From Gemmatimonadaceae bacterium (lineage in GTDB: Bacteria > Gemmatimonadota > Gemmatimonadetes > Gemmatimonadales > Gemmatimonadaceae), in NCBI GenBank assembly GCA_025934775.1, contig JAICWO010000012.1:1-64000 (forward strand): a stretch of 64,000 nucleotides of DNA. The letters run 5' to 3'. Positions within the stretch are counted from its first letter, which is position 1. Each line of letters starts with the position of its first letter. Positions 45,680 through 54,418 of this stretch are shown piece by piece. The notes below the pieces were generated by a model. That model saw nothing but the letters and a program-made list of their open reading frames with translations. It ran no database searches and was not told the origin of the DNA. The translations under genes were made by a program, and so were the position numbers.

Positions 45680-45729
45680 CCGTTCTCCGTTCTCCGTTGT
45701 GCATCGCACGAACGGAGGACGGAGAACGG
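45680..45729. repeat. Long inverted repeat between convergent genes
   Basis: CCGTTCTCCGTTCTCCGTT (from 45680) and its near-exact complement ending at 45729 form a hairpin with a stem of about 19 bp and one mismatch. It lies between the SPW gene and the TonB receptor gene, so it may terminate both or be a mobile repeat. No T-run follows. Confidence 0.5.
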
Positions 45730-45780
45730 ATCACGCACAACGACAGCGACCGGCGCATCCAGGCTCGCCGTCACGCACCG

Positions 45781-47829
45781 TCATTCGTGAACTCTGAACT
45801 TGAGGTAGAACGTCCTCGGCTCCCCCGGCGAGTACACGTGCCCCGCCACGAGCTCCGCGTACGCGCGGTCGAACGCGTTCCGCAGGCCGCCATCCAACTC
45901 CACGCTCCCGAAGGTGTACGTTGCTCCGACGTTGCCGAGACCGTAGCCCGGGAGCACCACGCCCGGTTCGTCGAACGGGGAGTAGCCGAGCGCCCAGGTG
46001 CCGCTGAGCCGAACGCGCCAGGGTGCGTGCGCGGGCGCGAGGTCGAGCGCGGTCTCGCCCTGCGATCTCGACGTGTTGTAGACGCGCAGTCCGTCGAGGT
46101 TCGCCGGCGGCTCGCCGCCGTCCTCGGATGCCGAAATCAAATGCCGGTACCGCGCATCGTTGAACGTCCAGTTGCCCGACACGGTCGCGAGTCGCGCGAT
46201 CGGCGGCAGCTTGAGGTCGAGCTCCAGTCCCTGGCGGCGGCTGGCGCCTCCGTTCTCGCTCTCCAGCGTGATGGGATTGAACGTCTGCTCGTTGCTCACG
46301 TCCATGCGGAAGAGCGTGGCCGACGCAGAGAGCGGACCGCGGTCGAGCTTGAGTCCCGTCTCGTACGCCCACTCGGTGATCGGCTCGAGCGAGGGATTCT
46401 CGATCACACCGTCGCTCGATCGGAAGCCGCGCGAGACGTTGCCGAACAGCCCGACGGCCGGCGACAGATGCACGAGCGCGCCGAGCTTGGGCGAGAGGAC
46501 GGCGTGCGTACCGTCGAGCGACGCGGCACCGGGCCCGTCCGGCGTGGACAGCGTCCCGAGCACGTCGTACCGCAGCCCGGCGTCCACGCGCAGCCGATCA
46601 GTAATGTTGAAATAGGATTGTAGAAAAGGCGCGCCGAGGAGCTGCCGGCCGGTGAGCGCGGCGGCGACGGAATCGCGGCGGCGCGCCGTGGTGAAGTAGT
46701 TCTCGTAGTGCGAGCGATCCCAGCGCGTCTCGCCGCCGAGGGTGACCTCGCCGTTCGGCAGCGACCACGTGAGCGCCGTCGTCGCCCCCGCGCCGGCGCG
46801 CGAGTCCTCCTCCTCGGTCTGGCTGCCCGAGCCCTCGAAGCGCCCGCCCGCCGGAGGAATCGTGAGATAGAGCTGCCAGCGGCCTTCGGTCGCGTACGCC
46901 GTCGTGCGCCAGAGCATGTTGCCGGTGAGCACGCGCAGGCTCACGCGCTCCTGCGCTCGGCGCTTGTACCCGCCGTCGGTCGGGTTCGACACGATGCCGT
47001 ACTGATGCGCCTTGAACTCGTCCTCGCTCAGGAAGCCGGGTGAATTCCAGTTGCTGCCGTAGAGCTCCGTGCCGGCGTCGATGCGCACGGCCGAGTTGAG
47101 ATCGTGTACGATGCGGCCGTGCGCGTGGACGACGTCGTTCCGCGAGTTGGGTCGGAAGCCATCCTCGCGGAGATAGTGCGCGCCGACCATCCCGCCGCCG
47201 CTCGCTCCGTGATCGAAACCGGTCATGACCATCGCCTCGGCGCGGCCAAACGAGCCGGTGCCGGCGGTGAATTCCGTGCCGCGCATCCGCTCCATCGTGC
47301 GCACGTTCACGACGCCGGCCATCGCGAAGTTCCCAAACAGCGCGTTGGTCGGTCCGCGAATGACGTCGATGTCCTGGATGCCGCCGGGAAAGAGCACCGT
47401 CCAGTCGTTGTAGCCTTCGGCGTGCCCGTTCACCGGCTCGTTGATCGGGACGCCGTCCACCCACAGCGCGATGTCGGTCGAGTGGTCGGAGCTGAAGCCG
47501 CGGAGCGATGCGTCGGACGCGAAGCCCGGCCCTTGGCCTTGCAGGTGGACATCGACGCCCGCCGTCTGCCGCAGCAGGTCGTACGGGTTGTTGGACGGTG
47601 TCACGCGGATCTCGAGCGCGTCCACGTGCGTGATGCTCACCGGCTGCGAACGTTCGGCCGGTGCGGCGATGATCTGCACGGTCTCCAGCCGGCGCGCCGA
47701 ATCGGCGGCGGCGCTCCCTCCGTGAACGTGCGACGTGTCCTGCGCGCGGGCGATGCGGCCGCGTGAACCGATGCAAACGATCGCGAGCACGATCGGGAAC
47801 GATCGCGCACGCAATGACGAAGCGTGCAT
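45781..47829 (-). CDS. TonB-dependent outer-membrane receptor
   Basis: A 682-residue receptor. A signal peptide precedes a plug domain (V-Q-I-I-A-A-P-A-E-R; N-N-P-Y-D-L-L-R-Q-T-A-G-V-D-V; R-G-F-S-S-D-H-S-T-D). The 22-strand barrel follows and ends in an aromatic-rich F-Y-L-K-F-R-V-H-E. It imports a metal chelate, cobalamin or similar ligand. A small Met/His/Cys-rich gene lies 87 bp upstream on the same strand, hinting at metal transport. An AT-rich codon island lies near 46600-46630. Confidence 0.9.
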   Translation of the reverse strand: MHASSLRARSFPIVLAIVCIGSRGRIARAQDTSHVHGGSAAADSARRLETVQIIAAPAERSQPVSITHVDALEIRVTPSNNPYDLLRQTAGVDVHLQGQGPGFASDASLRGFSSDHSTDIALWVDGVPINEPVNGHAEGYNDWTVLFPGGIQDIDVIRGPTNALFGNFAMAGVVNVRTMERMRGTEFTAGTGSFGRAEAMVMTGFDHGASGGGMVGAHYLREDGFRPNSRNDVVHAHGRIVHDLNSAVRIDAGTELYGSNWNSPGFLSEDEFKAHQYGIVSNPTDGGYKRRAQERVSLRVLTGNMLWRTTAYATEGRWQLYLTIPPAGGRFEGSGSQTEEEDSRAGAGATTALTWSLPNGEVTLGGETRWDRSHYENYFTTARRRDSVAAALTGRQLLGAPFLQSYFNITDRLRVDAGLRYDVLGTLSTPDGPGAASLDGTHAVLSPKLGALVHLSPAVGLFGNVSRGFRSSDGVIENPSLEPITEWAYETGLKLDRGPLSASATLFRMDVSNEQTFNPITLESENGGASRRQGLELDLKLPPIARLATVSGNWTFNDARYRHLISASEDGGEPPANLDGLRVYNTSRSQGETALDLAPAHAPWRVRLSGTWALGYSPFDEPGVVLPGYGLGNVGATYTFGSVELDGGLRNAFDRAYAELVAGHVYSPGEPRTFYLKFRVHE

Positions 47830-47916
47830 TGAACTCCTCTCGGTGTGATTGAACGCCGACGACGGCGCCGCGGCAATGGTGCCGGGCGAACGCGGAACGT
47901 CGGGCGGGTCAGCGAA

Positions 47917-48330
47917 TCACATCGAGACGGGCGGGCCGTTGGCGAAGGGGAGCGCGTGCGGACGCTCGAGGACGCGGCATGGGCTGTCGGCGAAATTCTG
48001 CGAGGCCGCGATCGCGACGACACGGTCGCGGAGCTGCGCCCCGGCCGTGGGCGGCACGAACGCCGGCGAGCTGTAGCACAAGCTGAGGCACGTGCAGCTC
48101 GCGGCGTGGTGTGGCGGCTGATCGGCCTTCGCCATCTCCGCCGCCATCGGCTTCGCGCCCATGTCCATCGCGGACATGTCGCCCATGTCGCCCATCTGCG
48201 CGCCGACGCCGTGCACCGGGCACTGGTGAATCCCCGCCGGCTCGATGAGCGCGACGGCGAACCAGAGGCCCCAGAGGGCAGTCAGGGCGCGGAGCCAGAC
48301 GGGGCGGGGACGCACGAACGAATAATACAT
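47917..48330 (-). CDS. Met/His/Cys-rich membrane or exported small protein
   Basis: A 137-residue protein (an alternative start at 48387 adds 19 residues). An N-terminal hydrophobic segment (L-R-A-L-T-A-L-W-G-L-W-F-A-V-A-L) is followed by a methionine-rich stretch (G-D-M-G-D-M-S-A-M-D-M), a P-H-H-A and a C-T-C-L-S-L-C cluster. This resembles small proteins that precede copper-type TonB receptors, so copper binding is plausible. Neither start has a strong Shine-Dalgarno. Confidence 0.65.
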   Translation of the reverse strand: MYYSFVRPRPVWLRALTALWGLWFAVALIEPAGIHQCPVHGVGAQMGDMGDMSAMDMGAKPMAAEMAKADQPPHHAASCTCLSLCYSSPAFVPPTAGAQLRDRVVAIAASQNFADSPCRVLERPHALPFANGPPVSM

Positions 48331-48462
48331 CACTATCGCGCGCCGTTCACCCGGCCCGTCCGCGGGGCTCAGCTCCCGGCCGATCATCGGTCCCGCTTGA
48401 ACGGAACGTTCTTTAACGAATTCTCGAATATTCTCCGGTAGGCCTGGAAGTTGGCGGCTTCC

Positions 48463-49023
48463 TCACCCGACCCATCGCGTCGACGCGCTCGCCGGCTCGC
48501 GCGGCTTCGGCAGCGGCACGTCCGCCGGTTCGCCGACGTTCACGATCGCCACGATCCGCTCGTTCTCCGCGACGCCGGCCGCGCCGCGCGCGGCCGGGTC
48601 GGACATCACGGAGCCCGTCTTGATGTGCGTACCAAGCCCCATGTCGACGGCGACGAGCGCGATGTTCTCGATCGCCATCATCGCCGCCGCATAATCCTCT
48701 TCGGCGGTCTCGGGGTTCTCGCTTTTCACGACCGACACTGCGATCATGCAGGGAAGCGCACGGTGCTCGTTCGCGACGTTGTCGCGCAACTCGCGGCCAC
48801 GCACGGGATCCTCGAGCTTGCGCGCCTTTCGTTCGCCGAGCGCCAGACCGTATGCGTGCCGTGCGTTGGGGCCGAGCACGTAGAAGCGCCACGGCTGCGT
48901 GAGACGGTGGTTCGGGGCCAGCGCCGCGGCGTCGAGCAGCGCTTCGATTTCGGATTTCGTGATCGGCCGACCGGTGAATCGCTTGATCGACCGCCGGCCG
49001 CGGATGGCTTCTATCGTTTGCAT
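48463..49023 (-). CDS. Nitroreductase-family flavoprotein
   Basis: A 186-residue FMN-dependent oxidoreductase. The opening M-Q-T-I-E-A-I-R-G-R-R-S-I-K-R-F supplies FMN phosphate-binding arginines. A-P-N-H-R-L-T-Q-P-W-R-F-Y-V-L and A-I-E-N-I-A-L-V-A-V-D-M-G-L-G-T are typical family segments. It is complete. Substrate is unknown. Confidence 0.9.
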   Translation of the reverse strand: MQTIEAIRGRRSIKRFTGRPITKSEIEALLDAAALAPNHRLTQPWRFYVLGPNARHAYGLALGERKARKLEDPVRGRELRDNVANEHRALPCMIAVSVVKSENPETAEEDYAAAMMAIENIALVAVDMGLGTHIKTGSVMSDPAARGAAGVAENERIVAIVNVGEPADVPLPKPREPASASTRWVG

Positions 49024-49084
49024 GCGGACAAACTAAATGTCTCCGCTCAACCTGCGAGCACCGGAGTTGCCAAAATTGCGCACC

Positions 49085-51343
49085 ATGACGACGACGACGC
49101 GCGAGCTGCTGACCGCGGCCGGTTACCTGTTGCTTGCAGCGGCGCTGGCCTGCGGCGGCGGGGGCTCGCCCAATGAGACCGGCCCTTCGGCGCCACCAAC
49201 GCCCACACCGGTGCTCACGACGATCAACGTTGCCCTGAGCGTCGCGCAGATCCAGGTTGGACAGACCGCGACGGCGACAGCGTCCGGCCTGGATCAGAAT
49301 GGAGCCCCCATCGCGACCGGCACCGTGAGCTGGTCATCCAGCAACACGAACGTCGCGGTGATCGCGCAGACGGGCGCGATCACCGCGGTCGGAGCGGGCA
49401 CCACGCAGATCATCGCGACGTCCGGCGGAAAGTCCGGTCAGGCGGCGCTCACGGTCGTCCCGGCGCCGGTCCCCGTCGCGAGCGTCACCATTTCGCCCGC
49501 GACGGTCACTTTGGTGATCGGCGCGACGCAGCAGATGACGGCCACGGCGACCGATGCGAACGGGAATGTGCTCACGGGTCGCACCGTCACCTGGTCCAGC
49601 TCTGATCCGACCAAGGCGACCGTCACCCCGACTGGCGTCGTGCAGGCGATCGCCGCGGGGACGGCGACGATCGTCGCCACGAGCGAAACGAAGTCCGGCA
49701 GCGCGACCGTCACCGTGTCATCCTCGACGCCGGCGCCCTCGTGCACGCCGGCCACGGCCCTCCAACTCGCGGCCGGTGAGGTCCGGACGCTCACCGCCGC
49801 GCAAGCCGCCGCGCTCTGTGTCGGCGGACTGGCGGCGGCATCGGAGTACGTTCTCGTTCCATTCAATAACTCGAATGTCGCGTCGTCGACGACGCAGATC
49901 GAGCTCGCCTCCACGGGCACGAGCGCGGTCACCGCGTCGCCGGCGTTGTCGCCGCTCGGCGGCCCGCGGCTGAACAGGGTGCCAAATCAGTCGATGGCCG
50001 TCGGTCGGCAGATCGAAGGCGCGTTCCGCTATCGCGAGCTGAACGACGTGCGCGGCGCGTTCACGCGCACACGCTCCTCGTCGCGCGTACTTCCCGGCGC
50101 GCGCAGCCAGATCACCGGTGTGCCGACGGTGCCAACCGTTGGATCGGTCGTGCAGCTCAACGCGAACCTGAACGGCAACACGTGCAGCGATCCCAAGACG
50201 CTGCATCCGGCGCGCGTGGTCGCGGTGACGCAGCACAGCATCGTCTTTCTCGACACGTTATCGCCGGCCGGCGGCTACACGGACGCGGATCTCACGGCCT
50301 TCGCGACGGCGTTCGACACGATCGGCTTTCCACTCGACACCACGAACTTCGGCGCGAATACCGACATCGACGGCAACGGTCGGGTTGGCATCTTCTTCAC
50401 GCCGGGGATCAACCAGATCCCGCAGCCGACGGGCGGCGTCATCGGCGGACTCTTCGCCGCGCGCGATCTGTTCCCGGCTACGGCGCAGGGCTGCACGGCG
50501 AGCAACGAAGGCGAGATGTTCTACATGCCGGTCCCCGATCCGAACAAGACCATCAACGGGAACTACGCGTCCAAAACGAACGTGGCCGCGCTCGTCGAGC
50601 CGACGCTGGTGCACGAGTTTCAGCATTTGATAAACGCCGGCCGCCGCATCTACGTGAACAACGCGAGCGCGCTCGAGGAAGTCTGGCTCAACGAAGGACT
50701 GAGCCACATCTCCGAGGAGCTGTTGTACTACCGGATGTCCGGGAACGCGCCCGGGCAGAACATCGATCTCACGCGCGTGACGTCGACCCAGGCGCAGGTC
50801 GACGCGTTCAACAACGATCAGTCGCAGAACTTCGCGCGGCTCCACTCGTATCTCTCGGCGCCGCCGGCCAACTCGCCGTACGCCGAGATCGACGGCCTCG
50901 CGATGCGCGGCGCGATCTGGCAGCTCCTGCGCTATGCGGCCGATCAGAAAGGCGGCGACCAGCGCGCGACGTGGTTCGCGCTCGTCAACAGCACCTCGAA
51001 CGGTCAGGCGAACTTCGACGCCGTACTGGGCGACATCGTCGCCAACGCGCGGAACTGGGCGGTGGCGCAATTCGTCGACGATATCGGCTTCGCGGAACCG
51101 CGGCAGTACACCAATCCGAGCTGGAACTTCAGGAGTGTGTTCTCGGGTCTTGGGAGCGGCGTGTTCCCGATTTCGACGCAGCCGCTCATCGCCGGTACGA
51201 ACGTGCAGCTCACGCTCGACGGCGGCGGGGCGGCGTACGTGCGATTCCGCGTTGGGTCGTCCATTGCCGCCACGCTCGCGGCGACGTCGCAAGGTCAGGC
51301 GGTGCCGCCGAACGTCGACTTCATCCTGGTGCGTACCCAATGA
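49085..51343 (+). CDS. Lipoprotein with Ig-like (Big_2) domains and an HExxH peptidase region
   Basis: A 752-residue lipoprotein; the start at 49085 gives a signal ending L-A-A-A-L-A-C. Two tandem Big_2 domains follow at about residues 40-230 (V-S-W-S-S-S-N-T-N-V-A-V-I and V-T-W-S-S-S-D-P-T-K-A-T-V). The rest contains a zinc site, L-V-H-E-F-Q-H-L-I near residue 515, and a downstream glutamate helix W-L-N-E-G-L-S-H-I-S-E. The pattern is that of M30/M6-like metallopeptidases. It overlaps the next gene by 4 bp. Confidence 0.85.
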   Translation: MTTTTRELLTAAGYLLLAAALACGGGGSPNETGPSAPPTPTPVLTTINVALSVAQIQVGQTATATASGLDQNGAPIATGTVSWSSSNTNVAVIAQTGAITAVGAGTTQIIATSGGKSGQAALTVVPAPVPVASVTISPATVTLVIGATQQMTATATDANGNVLTGRTVTWSSSDPTKATVTPTGVVQAIAAGTATIVATSETKSGSATVTVSSSTPAPSCTPATALQLAAGEVRTLTAAQAAALCVGGLAAASEYVLVPFNNSNVASSTTQIELASTGTSAVTASPALSPLGGPRLNRVPNQSMAVGRQIEGAFRYRELNDVRGAFTRTRSSSRVLPGARSQITGVPTVPTVGSVVQLNANLNGNTCSDPKTLHPARVVAVTQHSIVFLDTLSPAGGYTDADLTAFATAFDTIGFPLDTTNFGANTDIDGNGRVGIFFTPGINQIPQPTGGVIGGLFAARDLFPATAQGCTASNEGEMFYMPVPDPNKTINGNYASKTNVAALVEPTLVHEFQHLINAGRRIYVNNASALEEVWLNEGLSHISEELLYYRMSGNAPGQNIDLTRVTSTQAQVDAFNNDQSQNFARLHSYLSAPPANSPYAEIDGLAMRGAIWQLLRYAADQKGGDQRATWFALVNSTSNGQANFDAVLGDIVANARNWAVAQFVDDIGFAEPRQYTNPSWNFRSVFSGLGSGVFPISTQPLIAGTNVQLTLDGGGAAYVRFRVGSSIAATLAATSQGQAVPPNVDFILVRTQ

Positions 51344-51825
51344 TCGGCCGTCGTGCGGCGTTGGCCGCGATGCTCGTGTCTGTCGGCGGCTGTCACCGCG
51401 CGCACCAGTCGACGCCGGCGGATACGACCGAACGCATCCTGCACGGCACGGTCTCCGTCACCGGCACCGGATTCGAGCAGCACCTCGTTCTGAACCCCGG
51501 CGCGGGCTCGGTCTCGTTGCACGCCACGCCAAGCGACTCGACCGCGCTCACGCGGGTCGCTGGCCTCGAGCTTTCGGTTCGCGGCGTCGACGAAGGCTCC
51601 GGACTTCGGGTGCGGAGCTTCACGGTCGTGAGCGTGAACGGCTCGCCGGCGATCGACGGCATCGTGCGTGTGGACGGCGATCGCGTGTACATCGAGACCG
51701 CCAGCGGCCGCCGCGCACTCGGCAATCCACCGAGCGCGCTCAGGCGCATGGATGGCGCGCGCGTATGGATTCAGGGCCCGCTCGATACCGGACCGAATCA
51801 GTACGGCATCATCGTCCCGCCCTGA
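51340..51825 (+). CDS. Small lipoprotein
   Basis: A 161-residue lipoprotein, translationally coupled to the upstream peptidase gene through ATGA overlap. The signal ends V-S-V-G-G-C. The remainder is beta-rich (T-V-S-V-T-G-T-G-F-E-Q-H-L-V-L) and of unknown function. Its stop codon lies inside the left arm of a hairpin that also holds the opposite gene's stop. Confidence 0.75.
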   Translation: MIGRRAALAAMLVSVGGCHRAHQSTPADTTERILHGTVSVTGTGFEQHLVLNPGAGSVSLHATPSDSTALTRVAGLELSVRGVDEGSGLRVRSFTVVSVNGSPAIDGIVRVDGDRVYIETASGRRALGNPPSALRRMDGARVWIQGPLDTGPNQYGIIVPP

Positions 51826-51847
51826 CCAAAACGGTCAGGGCTTCTTT
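51819..51847 (+). terminator. Hairpin containing both convergent stop codons
   Basis: GCCCTGACC (51819-51827) pairs with GGTCAGGGC (51833-51841) across AAAAC, followed by TTCTTT. The plus-strand TGA (51823-51825) and the minus-strand stop (51835-51837) lie in opposite arms. It should work best for plus-strand transcripts, as the pyrimidine tail is on that side. Confidence 0.75.
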
Positions 51848-52602
51848 CCCGGCGGCGTTGGCGGTTTGTGGGTCGAACCCGGATTCGTCGTCGGCCGCGT
51901 AGATGCGCCTCCGTTCGCCGGCACGCCCGGCGGTGGACCGCCGCCCGCGTTCCCGTTCTGCGCCGCGCCGGCCGCGCTGCCCGGGCGCTTGGTCCCCGCG
52001 AGATCGCGGCCGGTTTCGGCCGGACGATTTCCATGCGCCAGCGCTTGCGCAGGCAGCTCACTTGGCAGGCGCTCGAGCTCGCGGTCGGATGCGCGTGCCT
52101 GGAGCCGCTGCGCCACACGCTGCAGCGCGGAATCCGACGGCAGTCCACGATCGACGAGACTGCCGATCACGTAGAGCGGAATCGCCAGTGAACGGCCGCT
52201 CGGCGCTTCTTTCGCGAGGGTGCTGATCTTCGCACCGTCCACCCCTTTGCGCAGCGCTTCGGCGCCCGCCTCGATCTCGTCCGCCGACGCCGCGCGGCCG
52301 CGCGCACGGCGCAGCGTATCGGACACCGCTTCCATGCGCGTCTCCTGCTCGCTCACCGACCGGGCGATCGAATCCGGCTTCACGCCTTTGGCCGCGAACT
52401 TGAGCGCGCGGTTGGCGAGCGCATCCGTCGGCAGATCGTGGGCGCGTGCTTTGGCGATCACGGCGAGCACGTGCGCCGCGACGCCGCGCGGCAGCACCTG
52501 CTCCAGCCGCGCCGAGGGATCGTTCGCCGGCACCTGGGCCGCGAGCGGCGCGGCGAGCATCGCCGAGGCGGCCACCGCCACGAGGATTTTTATAGAATTC
52601 AT
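51835..52602 (-). CDS. Exported helical protein of unknown function
   Basis: A 255-residue protein. GAGGTGA precedes the ATG at 52602. A signal peptide ends A-P-L-A-A-Q. The middle is charged helices with repeats of a D-A-L-x-x-A-R style, and the C-terminal about 70 residues are a Gly/Pro/Asn-rich tail (G-G-G-P-P-P-G-V-P). No family is recognised. It follows the sigma/CBM48 operon on the same strand by 62 bp, so it may be transcribed with it. Confidence 0.7.
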   Translation of the reverse strand: MNSIKILVAVAASAMLAAPLAAQVPANDPSARLEQVLPRGVAAHVLAVIAKARAHDLPTDALANRALKFAAKGVKPDSIARSVSEQETRMEAVSDTLRRARGRAASADEIEAGAEALRKGVDGAKISTLAKEAPSGRSLAIPLYVIGSLVDRGLPSDSALQRVAQRLQARASDRELERLPSELPAQALAHGNRPAETGRDLAGTKRPGSAAGAAQNGNAGGGPPPGVPANGGASTRPTTNPGSTHKPPTPPGKKP

Positions 52603-52664
52603 ATGCCATCACCTCGAACCAGAGAGTACATCCATCAGATTGACTGCCGCGATCGCCCGCGAAG

Positions 52665-53819
52665 TCACTCGATCGTCAGCAGCCCGACGATGCCGCCGAA
52701 TTCGTCGGTCGTCGTGAGCAGTCCGGGTGGCGCGAGCCACGGCCCGCCGTTCACCCGCACGTTGAGCTGATACGTCCCCGGCGCAATCGACTGCGTCGTG
52801 CTCCACCAGCCGCCCCCCGCCGGCGCGAGCGCCGCCGGCTGCCAGTGCGTGAAATCCCCGTTGATCTCGACCGAGCGCGCGGACGGCGCGTACACCCGCA
52901 GCTCGCGCGACGTGCCGCGAACCGTGCGCACCGCGAAGGTCGCGACGCCGGCGGCTTTCGTCTCCTCCGCGGCCTCGTCGATCGGGTTCTCTCCCGCCGA
53001 CTCGCGCATCGCCGCCGTGCGCGTCGCCCGCGCGCCGATCCGCAGCGAGACCGTGACGAATCGTCCGCCCGGATATCCCTGCGTGAGGTCGACCGGGTAC
53101 GTCCCGGCGTCGCCGACGAGCGCGAGGCGCGATGTGAGCCATGCGAGAACGCTAATGCTCCCCCACGCGCGCGACGTGCCGCCCACCGCCGCGCCGACCG
53201 ACCCGCTGCGCGCCCCGGCCGTGACACCAAGCTCCACCGAGCGCGCTGCGTACCGCACGGCGCCTTGCACGTCGGTGTAGCGAATCGTGTCTTGCGCCGT
53301 CACCGGACTCACCGTGACGAGCGACGTCACCCCGTTGCGCTCGAGCCACGCGCCCGCTTCGCCCTGCCGCACGTTGCGCCACACGACGCCATCCCACGTG
53401 CGACCCGCGCCGCCGCCGATCCATGCCCCGGCGAGCGGTGTCATGTAGTACACCCGCGCGAGGCCGAGTGCCTGCCCGGTATGCGTGCCGTCCTGATGCT
53501 CGCTCCCGCCAAACGAACCCGCGAGCTCCGCTGTCACCGGCCCGGCGTTCGGTGTGAAAATCGACGGCGAGATCCCGCCTTCCATACTGAAGCCGCCGGC
53601 GCCGAGCCGTGAGACCGTGGCGAAACCGTCGATCGTCGCGCGCGGCCAATCGAGCTCGATCGCCGGCGTCACCGACGGTCCAGCCGACCGCACCGAGTCC
53701 GCGTACCAGACGCTCGTCCCGGAAACGTCGATGCTCGACACGACCCGCTGTGCAGGCAGCGTCGCGCCGAGCATTGGCAGCATCGGCAGCAGTGCGGCGA
53801 CCGCGAGGCGACGCCGCAT
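52665..53819 (-). CDS. Exported protein with C-terminal CBM48 (glycogen-binding-like) domain
   Basis: A 384-residue protein with a signal peptide ending A-T-L-P-A-Q. A beta-rich, repeat-like region (about 25-280) resembles an outer-membrane barrel or surface scaffold. The last about 85 residues match an AMPK/CBM48 early-set domain: S-V-E-I-N-G-D-F-T-H-W-Q-P, G-G-G-W-W-S-T-T and A-P-G-T-Y-Q-L-N-V-R-V-N-G-G-P-W. The ATG overlaps the TGA of the upstream gene (ATGA). Confidence 0.8.
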   Translation of the reverse strand: MRRRLAVAALLPMLPMLGATLPAQRVVSSIDVSGTSVWYADSVRSAGPSVTPAIELDWPRATIDGFATVSRLGAGGFSMEGGISPSIFTPNAGPVTAELAGSFGGSEHQDGTHTGQALGLARVYYMTPLAGAWIGGGAGRTWDGVVWRNVRQGEAGAWLERNGVTSLVTVSPVTAQDTIRYTDVQGAVRYAARSVELGVTAGARSGSVGAAVGGTSRAWGSISVLAWLTSRLALVGDAGTYPVDLTQGYPGGRFVTVSLRIGARATRTAAMRESAGENPIDEAAEETKAAGVATFAVRTVRGTSRELRVYAPSARSVEINGDFTHWQPAALAPAGGGWWSTTQSIAPGTYQLNVRVNGGPWLAPPGLLTTTDEFGGIVGLLTIE

Positions 53820-54418
53820 CAAGTGCCGACCATCAGCACCGAGCTCTTCGTGTCGAAATCGTCGGAGCTCGTCGGCGCGTACGGGTCCGGCACCCAACGG
53901 GCGCCGTCGACGATGAACGCGTACTCGTGGCGTCCACTCGGCACGGGGACCGACACCGTCCACGCGCCCTTCACGCCGGTGCTGTGGAGCGGCGTCGCGT
54001 CGGCGCCCCACGCGTTGAAATCGCCGACGAGCGACACGCTCTTCGCCGGCCCGACGAACACGAATCGGACGAGTGTGACGGTGTCGGGTGCGCTCGCCGC
54101 CTGCGCGACGATCGACGGCGTCGTAGCCGCGATGCGGGCGGGTGCGAGGTTCGATGCGCCCAGCGCGGCGACCGCGGCAATCGATGCGGCAAGCGCGAGC
54201 GCCATCACCGGCGACACGTCCATGCGGCGCGGCGTGCTCCACCACGCAAACGAGAGTGCGCCGCGTCGCGGCTCGGTCGAGCGATCGATCGGCCGGTCGG
54301 AGTGAATCGCGTCGACGAGCGACCGCTCGAAATCATCGTCGAACCGCTCGGGCGCGCGGAGCACGCTCGCCACGCGCTCGGCGAACACGTCATCATTTTC
54401 GCGCGGGTGTTCAGACAT
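53819..54418 (-). CDS. Single-pass protein with extracytoplasmic CBM48 domain, putative anti-sigma partner
   Basis: A 199-residue protein. Residues 1-65 are charged and cytoplasmic-looking, and a membrane helix lies at about 70-88. A CBM48 domain follows (V-S-L-V-G-D-F-N-A-W-G, G-A-W-T-V-S-V-P-V, Y-A-F-I-V-D-G-A-R-W-V-P-D-P-Y). The gene overlaps the sigma factor gene by 8 bp and is followed by another CBM48 gene. An RsgI-like carbohydrate-sensing anti-sigma role is inferred; no classical anti-sigma motif is visible. Confidence 0.75.
   Translation of the reverse strand: MSEHPRENDDVFAERVASVLRAPERFDDDFERSLVDAIHSDRPIDRSTEPRRGALSFAWWSTPRRMDVSPVMALALAASIAAVAALGASNLAPARIAATTPSIVAQAASAPDTVTLVRFVFVGPAKSVSLVGDFNAWGADATPLHSTGVKGAWTVSVPVPSGRHEYAFIVDGARWVPDPYAPTSSDDFDTKSSVLMVGT

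Noticed and set aside
51340-51343. Frameshift joining the HExxH lipoprotein and the following frame
   Set aside because: The second frame has its own ATG and lipoprotein signal. The 4-base ATGA overlap is ordinary translational coupling.
53819-54418. Glycogen-metabolism enzyme (branching or debranching enzyme)
   Set aside because: Only the CBM48 module is present, with a membrane helix and no catalytic domain. Context points to signalling.
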